Below are positions 59,406 through 64,000 of a stretch of 64,000 nucleotides of DNA, piece by piece. A program made the position numbers and the translations under genes. Below the pieces are notes generated by a model that saw nothing but the letters and a program-made list of their open reading frames with translations, had not been told where the DNA came from and made no database searches. Source of the stretch: Flavobacterium selenitireducens (GTDB lineage: Bacteria; Bacteroidota; Bacteroidia; Flavobacteriales; Flavobacteriaceae); assembly GCF_014748335.1 (NCBI RefSeq), contig NZ_JAAVIY010000009.1:1-64000 (forward strand), written 5' to 3'. Numbering within the stretch: the first letter of the stretch is position 1; each line of letters opens with the position of its first letter.

Positions 59406-60542
59406 TCATCGGTTTGCTATCGTGACGCGATTTTCCCTGATGAGCTTGTCCCATTGTCCCATTACGTGAGCGGAGCCAAAGCGTTCCACATTGCGCAAGG
59501 CATTGCGGCTCATTTCGTTTCTGAGATCCGGATTTTTCATCAGCAGCAGCAACTTTTCAGCGAGTGCGTGCGTGTCTTTTGCCGCAACGAGAAATCCGTC
59601 GGACTCGTCGGTTATGATATGGGCCGGGCCCGTCGGACAATCGAAAGAAACGATCGGCAAACCGTTGGACAAGGCTTCGAGCAACGACATCGGAAATGTC
59701 TCGGTTTCGGAACTCATCACATAAACTGAGGCTTGGGCAAGTTTGGCGTTGATTTGGTCGGTGGCACCGGGAAATGATATCGGGTTCCCAAACGATTCCT
59801 GTGATAACTGTCGTTCGAGCTTTTGGCGCTCCACGCCTTCTCCATACACTATCAATTCCCAGCCTTCAATTTGCGTATCGACGATTTTCCAGGCGTCGAT
59901 GAGCAGATCGTATCGCTTCTCGCGGCTCAGGCGCCCCAGCGTTATTACCGTGTTTTTCCTGTCAGGCGGTGATTTTGGCGCGGCATCGTCGTAGAAATTC
60001 GGGATCACGACGGCATTCGGTTTCCTGAACTTATCGAATTCCGACTGGTTCAGCAACACGATTTTGGTGTATTTCGATTCGGCGAAACGCGTGATGGCCT
60101 TGATGAACCGATTCTTGATCTTGTGGACGAACGGCAATCGGTCGTATCCCATCTTGAATCCGTACCAGGACGTGTGGTATTCGAAGTACGTCGGGATGCC
60201 TTTGGCGGCAAACGGCGCAATGATATGGAAAAGCGTCTGTGATACCACAAAAATGGCGTCGGGACGATATTCGTTGACAAACGACTTCAGCTTTTGGTAA
60301 TGTTCGCGAAAAAGATTGAAATTTTTCGGATGGTACAAACTTCCTTCCGGATAACCGATGTCGAGATCGGCAACCCGAACTTTCGGGCTTAGCGGCAAGA
60401 ACGGCGCTTTCCCTTTCTGTACGGACGTCAGCAGCGTCACCTCGTACCCATAAACATCGGCCCAGTAATTCAGCTTCTGAATCAGGATTTTCTCGGCTCC
60501 TCCGTGCAGGTAGACCTGGTCTGCCAGGTAAAGCAATCTCAT
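59406..60542 (-). CDS. Glycosyltransferase family 4-like
   Basis: This is a 378-residue GT-B enzyme. I start at 60542 (MRLLYLADQVYLHGGAEKIL), which overlaps the GT32-like stop by ATGA. The frame extending to 60671 reads through that gene. The acceptor loop HGGAEKILIQKLNYW is of the poly(glycerol-phosphate) or capsule transferase type. The donor domain has KNTVITLGRLSREKRYDLLI and ASVYVMSSETETFPMSLLEA, then LPIVSFDCPTGP, the form found in TagE/CapH relatives. Donor is unknown. Confidence 0.9.
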   Translation of the reverse strand: MRLLYLADQVYLHGGAEKILIQKLNYWADVYGYEVTLLTSVQKGKAPFLPLSPKVRVADLDIGYPEGSLYHPKNFNLFREHYQKLKSFVNEYRPDAIFVVSQTLFHIIAPFAAKGIPTYFEYHTSWYGFKMGYDRLPFVHKIKNRFIKAITRFAESKYTKIVLLNQSEFDKFRKPNAVVIPNFYDDAAPKSPPDRKNTVITLGRLSREKRYDLLIDAWKIVDTQIEGWELIVYGEGVERQKLERQLSQESFGNPISFPGATDQINAKLAQASVYVMSSETETFPMSLLEALSNGLPIVSFDCPTGPAHIITDESDGFLVAAKDTHALAEKLLLLMKNPDLRNEMSRNALRNVERFGSAHVMGQWDKLIRENRVTIANR

Positions 60543-61264
60543 CGACGCTTGATCAGGTTGATCACGAACTGCACCGGCTTCGGCCCTACGATATTCATCA
60601 CTTTCATTTTGGCGATGTTGCGGAAGCGCTTGCCCGCGGGAATCCACGACTTGGCGAAATGATGGATGCAAGCCGAGTTTTTCGTGAGTTCGATGCGACC
60701 CGTCTTATAACTTTTCGGGCAGAAATAATCGTTCGGATAAAACGCCACATAACCGTCGATTTCCTGGAACGTATTGGTCATTTTGAACCCTTTTTGCTTC
60801 ATCATTTGGGTAATGATGAACGTATTCGAGGTGGTTTCCATCGAACCGTCGGCGTTCACGAACGGTTTGTTGTCGTAATAAGCGAGCAATTCCGTTACCC
60901 AGGCGCCGCCTTTTTCGCTGGCCATGATGCCCGTCGGGACGAAATCGTCGTTCTCGAAACCTGAAAACGCCGCGTGATGCAGGAATCCGTCGAGCGATTT
61001 AAGTGCCTCGACATCGGTATCCATGTAAATGCCTCCCATTTTTTCCATAGCGTACAATCGGGCGACGTCCGAAACAAAAGCGAATTTGCGGTTCTCGAGT
61101 GCTTCTTTGGCGAAGATGAAATCGTCAATCGGAAAATTGTCTTCGTTCCATTCGATGATTTCGTATTCCGGAAGGTATTTCCGCCACGACGCAAGGCATT
61201 TCTCGGCCAATGGCGGCAACGGATTGCGTCCGAACCAGCAATAATGTATGATTTTCGGGATCAT
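60539..61264 (-). CDS. GT32-like glycosyltransferase (DXD sugar-binding type)
   Basis: This is a 241-residue retaining-type GT-A enzyme. The start MIPKIIHYCWFGRNPLPPLA is the family hallmark (IPKIIHxxW). FAFVSDVARLYAMEKMGGIY followed by MDTDVE is the nucleotide/metal site with the DxD, and YDNKPFV and STSNTFIITQMMKQKG-like segments follow. It ends with a basic, partly hydrophobic tail (MNIVGPKPVQFVINLIKRR). It is the only GT32-type enzyme in the window, coupled by overlaps to wecB and the GT4. Confidence 0.9.
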   Translation of the reverse strand: MIPKIIHYCWFGRNPLPPLAEKCLASWRKYLPEYEIIEWNEDNFPIDDFIFAKEALENRKFAFVSDVARLYAMEKMGGIYMDTDVEALKSLDGFLHHAAFSGFENDDFVPTGIMASEKGGAWVTELLAYYDNKPFVNADGSMETTSNTFIITQMMKQKGFKMTNTFQEIDGYVAFYPNDYFCPKSYKTGRIELTKNSACIHHFAKSWIPAGKRFRNIAKMKVMNIVGPKPVQFVINLIKRR

Positions 61265-62382
61265 GTGAGTTTCGATTTTAGGAATTCGACGATACGGGCG
61301 TTGGCTTTTCCGTCTCCGTATGGGTTGTAGGCCTTCGACATTTTCTCGTAAACCGATGGTTGGTCGAGCAGTTCAAATGCATTTCGAGCGATCACGTCGG
61401 AGTCGGTTCCAACCAATTTGACGGTTCCGGCCTCGACGGCTTCCGGCCTTTCGGTCGTCTCGCGCATCACGAGCACGGGCTTTCCTAAAGACGGAGCTTC
61501 TTCCTGGACGCCTCCGGAATCGGTAATGATGAGCGTGGCCTGTTTCATAATCCAGACAAACGACGGATAATCGAGCGGCTCGGTCAAATGGATGTTGTCG
61601 TAGCCCGAAAGCAAATCGTTCACCGGCTTTTGTACATTCGGGTTCAAATGCACCGGGAACACAATCTCTACATCAGGTCTCGAGGCGATTTCGGCCAGCG
61701 CTTTACAGATGTTGAGGAATCCGTCTCCGAAATTCTCGCGTCTGTGGCCCGTGACCAGAATGACTTTTTTGGTAAAATCTACTTTGGATTCAAGCTCCGA
61801 AATACGGTCGTTCGAGAAACCGCTGTCAAGTTTTCCGACGGTCCAGAGCAACGAATCGATTACGGTATTTCCGGTAACGGTGATGCTTTCGGCGGCGGTG
61901 TGTTCGCTCAAAAGATTGTTCTTCGAAGTCTCGGTAGGCGCGAAATGGAAATCGGCTATGCGACCTGTTATCTGTCGGTTGATTTCCTCCGGGAACGGAG
62001 CGTATTTGTTATAGGTTCGCAATCCGGCTTCTACATGGCCAGTGGCGATTCCCCTGTGGAACGCCGCCCAGGCACAAATGCTCGAAGTTGTCGTATCGCC
62101 GTGGACGAGTACGAGGTCTGGAGCATAGTTTTCCAGGACGCCGTCCATCTCGGTAAAAATGCGGCCGCTGAGCTTGTTGAGCGTTTGGTTGGCCGTCATC
62201 AAATTGAGGTCAAAATCGGGCGTGATCTCGAAAAAATCAAGCACCTGATCCAACATTTCCCGGTGTTGGGCCGTCACGCAAACCTTGATTTCGAACTCAG
62301 ATTTGCGCAATTCGTGAACGAGGGAGCTCATTTTGATGGCTTCCGGACGTGTTCCGAAACAAACCAGTATTTTTTTTGACAT
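61261..62382 (-). CDS. wecB: UDP-N-acetylglucosamine 2-epimerase, non-hydrolysing
   Basis: This enzyme interconverts UDP-GlcNAc and UDP-ManNAc in the cytoplasm, giving a donor for ManNAc or ManNAcA residues. It has 373 residues. KKILVCFGTRPEAIKMSSLV, VLVHGDTTTSSICAWAAFHR, TGHVEAGLRTYNKYAPFPEE and ITDSGGVQEEAPSLGKPVLV are the classic blocks. No wecC dehydrogenase is seen in the window, so UDP-ManNAc may be used directly. It is distinct from the hydrolysing neuC. One base separates it from the pyruvyltransferase-like gene above. Confidence 0.95.
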   Translation of the reverse strand: MSKKILVCFGTRPEAIKMSSLVHELRKSEFEIKVCVTAQHREMLDQVLDFFEITPDFDLNLMTANQTLNKLSGRIFTEMDGVLENYAPDLVLVHGDTTTSSICAWAAFHRGIATGHVEAGLRTYNKYAPFPEEINRQITGRIADFHFAPTETSKNNLLSEHTAAESITVTGNTVIDSLLWTVGKLDSGFSNDRISELESKVDFTKKVILVTGHRRENFGDGFLNICKALAEIASRPDVEIVFPVHLNPNVQKPVNDLLSGYDNIHLTEPLDYPSFVWIMKQATLIITDSGGVQEEAPSLGKPVLVMRETTERPEAVEAGTVKLVGTDSDVIARNAFELLDQPSVYEKMSKAYNPYGDGKANARIVEFLKSKLT

Positions 62383-62383
62383 A

Positions 62384-63358
62384 TCAGTTCGAGGCTATGA
62401 ATTCCCTGCATTTGGCTTTCAACGGTTCGGCCAATGCGTGGTGTTTCTCAAGATTCTTGACCATGGTGTTGCTGTCGATCTTACCTTCCAGACCAAAATT
62501 CGTGGTAAACTTGCCCGTTTTGGCATCGACGTCGACGCGGTTGAACAAGTCGAGAATCCCGTCGAAGCGGCACGAGTCGACGAAACTGTCGAAACCGTTT
62601 ACGAAAATCACGGGCGTTCCCATCGCCAAACACGGCAAAGCGCAGTGGATCCGGGAAGTGATGACCAGCTTCGCTTTCGCGTATTGGCGCAGGATATCTT
62701 CGGCCATCGCGAATTTTTCCTCGTCGTTATGGCGTCCGGCAGCGGGTTCCTGGTTGATGAATTTTGCAGTTTTGAGCAAGTCCGCATCGATAAAATTGCG
62801 CAAGTGCTTCTGCTTGTCGCCTGTCTTGAACACTTTTCCGTTCTGTATGCCGCGCACCAACGTTTTCCAGTTGCGGCTGATCTTTTCCCAGGTCGGATAA
62901 CTGTAGAGCGGATCAACGATGTAAATGTCGTCCCCTCTTTCGGAATCGTCCACTTTGTAACTGTCGAGCGTCAAGGTAAGGCATCCGCTGAAATACGCAT
63001 CGATTCCCCTGGCCTTGAGCGTGTCGGCCGTGAACTGGTCGCGGCAACCAATGGGCTGGTGCTTTTTGAGATACGCCACGCCTTTGTCGTTGAGCATGAA
63101 CGGAGCGGCTGTATTGTTGACGTGGAACGAAACGAACAACGGCTCGATGTCGTCGCTCGGCACCCAATTGGAGTGGTTGTGCGTAAACCATCCGTTGAGG
63201 ATGATCTTCGTCTTGCCTCTGCGGTAATCGGCCATGCGCTCCCGGTTGATGAATTCATCTACCTGGGGCAAATATTGCTTTGCGGCGAGACTCTGGACAT
63301 TGTCGCCTACGTTGTAGAAAAGCTTGTTCTCTTCGTATGTTAGTAATCCGTATTTCAT
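62384..63358 (-). CDS. Polysaccharide pyruvyl transferase family protein
   Basis: This is a 324-residue protein of the CsaB/WcaK family, which attaches pyruvate ketals from phosphoenolpyruvate to sugars. NVGDNVQSLAAKQYLP near the N-terminus (about 17-32), KIILNGWFTHNHSNW, PIGCRDQFTADTLKARGIDA and a C-terminal KLVITSRIHCALPCLAMGTP with TRIH-like residues form the GT-B-like fold of the family. A ketal-forming activity is likely but unproven. Some members act as plain transferases. ATGA links it to the partial gene above. Confidence 0.88.
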   Translation of the reverse strand: MKYGLLTYEENKLFYNVGDNVQSLAAKQYLPQVDEFINRERMADYRRGKTKIILNGWFTHNHSNWVPSDDIEPLFVSFHVNNTAAPFMLNDKGVAYLKKHQPIGCRDQFTADTLKARGIDAYFSGCLTLTLDSYKVDDSERGDDIYIVDPLYSYPTWEKISRNWKTLVRGIQNGKVFKTGDKQKHLRNFIDADLLKTAKFINQEPAAGRHNDEEKFAMAEDILRQYAKAKLVITSRIHCALPCLAMGTPVIFVNGFDSFVDSCRFDGILDLFNRVDVDAKTGKFTTNFGLEGKIDSNTMVKNLEKHHALAEPLKAKCREFIASN

Positions 63359-64000
63359 TTTCTTTTCGTTGCGCGACGTATTTTAAGATACCATTGGAAT
63401 AACTTGGGGAATTTGCTGATGATGGTAAACTTGAGCCGCTTCGACTTCAATTGGGCGTCGGCCTTGCGGTTCACGATCTCGTCCAGCGGCAGCGCGGCAA
63501 AGGTAGCGATATTATTCCGTTCGGTTTGTGCCTCGGACAAGACGAACAGCTTGCCTTGGGCGGCTTTTTCCTGCAAACACCGCCATTCGTAAGCGACACC
63601 CGTGGTCATTACCGCATTTTCATTGAAGTTCTTAAACAGCAGTTCATAGAAATTTGACGGAATGTTAAACCCAAACTCATCCGGATTGGCACCGTCGAGC
63701 AAAAAACACAGCATCGTGCGCTGGCATTTGGCGCATTTGCTACAGTTCTTGCCAGTCCTCAATTCGGAATAACAGACGCGCAACTGGACGTGATGACCGG
63801 TTTTTTTGGCAAACGAGACGATGTTTCCCACTTTTTCGGTACGCCTTAGATGGAAGCCATCGTGTATGACGTTCATCGACGCCCATTTTACCTTTTCATC
63901 GGTTTCGGATGTCGATCCCCAACCAAACGAAACTTCGCCCGTGTTCGACGAAGCGATCATGACCGTATTGATGCCGTTCAGGTAGCTCAACGGCGCAATG
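63355..64000 (-). CDS. C-terminal part of a Cys-motif protein, cut by the window edge
   Basis: The frame is open to the right edge, so the start lies outside; about 215 residues are visible. SSNTGEVSFGWGSTSETDEK and NVIHDGFHLRRTEKVGNIVS are followed by LRVCYSELRTGKNCSKCAKC and QRTM, a Cys-x2-Cys-x2-Cys cluster. This resembles the C-terminal end of PP-loop (asparagine synthase or QueC-like) proteins found in polysaccharide clusters, where cysteines bind zinc. The ATP loop, if present, lies upstream of the window. I give no function. The basic tail KSKRLKFTIISKFPKLFQWY may touch the membrane. Confidence 0.7.
   Translation of the reverse strand, partial: IAPLSYLNGINTVMIASSNTGEVSFGWGSTSETDEKVKWASMNVIHDGFHLRRTEKVGNIVSFAKKTGHHVQLRVCYSELRTGKNCSKCAKCQRTMLCFLLDGANPDEFGFNIPSNFYELLFKNFNENAVMTTGVAYEWRCLQEKAAQGKLFVLSEAQTERNNIATFAALPLDEIVNRKADAQLKSKRLKFTIISKFPKLFQWYLKIRRATKRK

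Noticed and set aside
59233..59454. Short minus-strand frame in the gap above the EpsG-like gene
   Set aside because: It overlaps the GT4 end and the EpsG start, has no recognisable features, and may simply be leader sequence.
20115..64000. Insertion sequences or phage genes in the polysaccharide region
   Set aside because: No transposase, integrase or terminal repeats were seen. The genes are tightly packed and co-oriented.

Overview
The window comes from a member of the Bacteroidota, most likely a Flavobacteriia (Flavobacterium-like) chromosome that is fairly GC-rich for the group. The evidence is a PorV/PorQ-type outer-membrane protein of the type IX secretion family, -7 boxes of the Bacteroidetes form TAnnTTTG, almost no Shine-Dalgarno sequences, several TTG starts, and protein families typical of flavobacteria.

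Bases 1-20,100 hold a housekeeping half with mixed strands. In order they contain a 75-bp tandem repeat array cut by the window edge, tRNA-Thr(UGU) with a clear promoter and terminator, manA, a 6-pyruvoyl-tetrahydropterin synthase-type gene, idi, a secreted protein of unknown function, an FAD-dependent oxidoreductase, a thioredoxin-fold lipoprotein, recQ (lacking the usual zinc cysteines), a kdsD-tatC-AhpD-like run, lptB, a TPR-like protein, a GH25 muramidase, pssA, a PorV-like barrel and a DUF4105 protein. The gaps between these genes carry unusual short-word repeat arrays. Three of them are built as opposed, complementary arms.

Bases 20,115-64,000 are one very large surface-polysaccharide region, nearly all on the minus strand, with most genes joined by ATGA or TAATG overlaps. 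The part from 44 kb down to 20 kb begins with an ABC exporter (wzm, then wzt with a C-terminal carbohydrate-recognition-type domain) and a methyltransferase. It continues through many GT2 and GT4 glycosyltransferases, a neuA-neuB-neuC cassette for a CMP-activated nonulosonic acid, an O-antigen ligase/polymerase-like membrane protein, and a large WcaJ-type phosphoglycosyltransferase. The part from 64 kb down to 44.8 kb starts beyond the window edge. It has a partial Cys-motif protein, a pyruvyltransferase-like protein, wecB, a GT32-like enzyme, an EpsG-like polymerase, CapA-like and CapK-like proteins, more glycosyltransferases, a PglC-PglD-PglE-PglF-type bacillosamine set, and a Wza/Wzc export pair. 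A single plus-strand gene, a CpsB/CapC-type PHP phosphatase expected to act on Wzc, lies between the two halves and has divergent promoter elements with wzm.

I count about 18 glycosyltransferases, two initiating phosphoglycosyltransferases, two candidate polymerases and two export routes (ABC and Wza/Wzc), but no Wzx flippase inside the window. The PglF/E/D homologues together with the neuC/B/A cassette cover the enzyme classes needed for a legionaminic-acid-type sugar. The same neu genes alone would be enough for N-acetylneuraminic acid.
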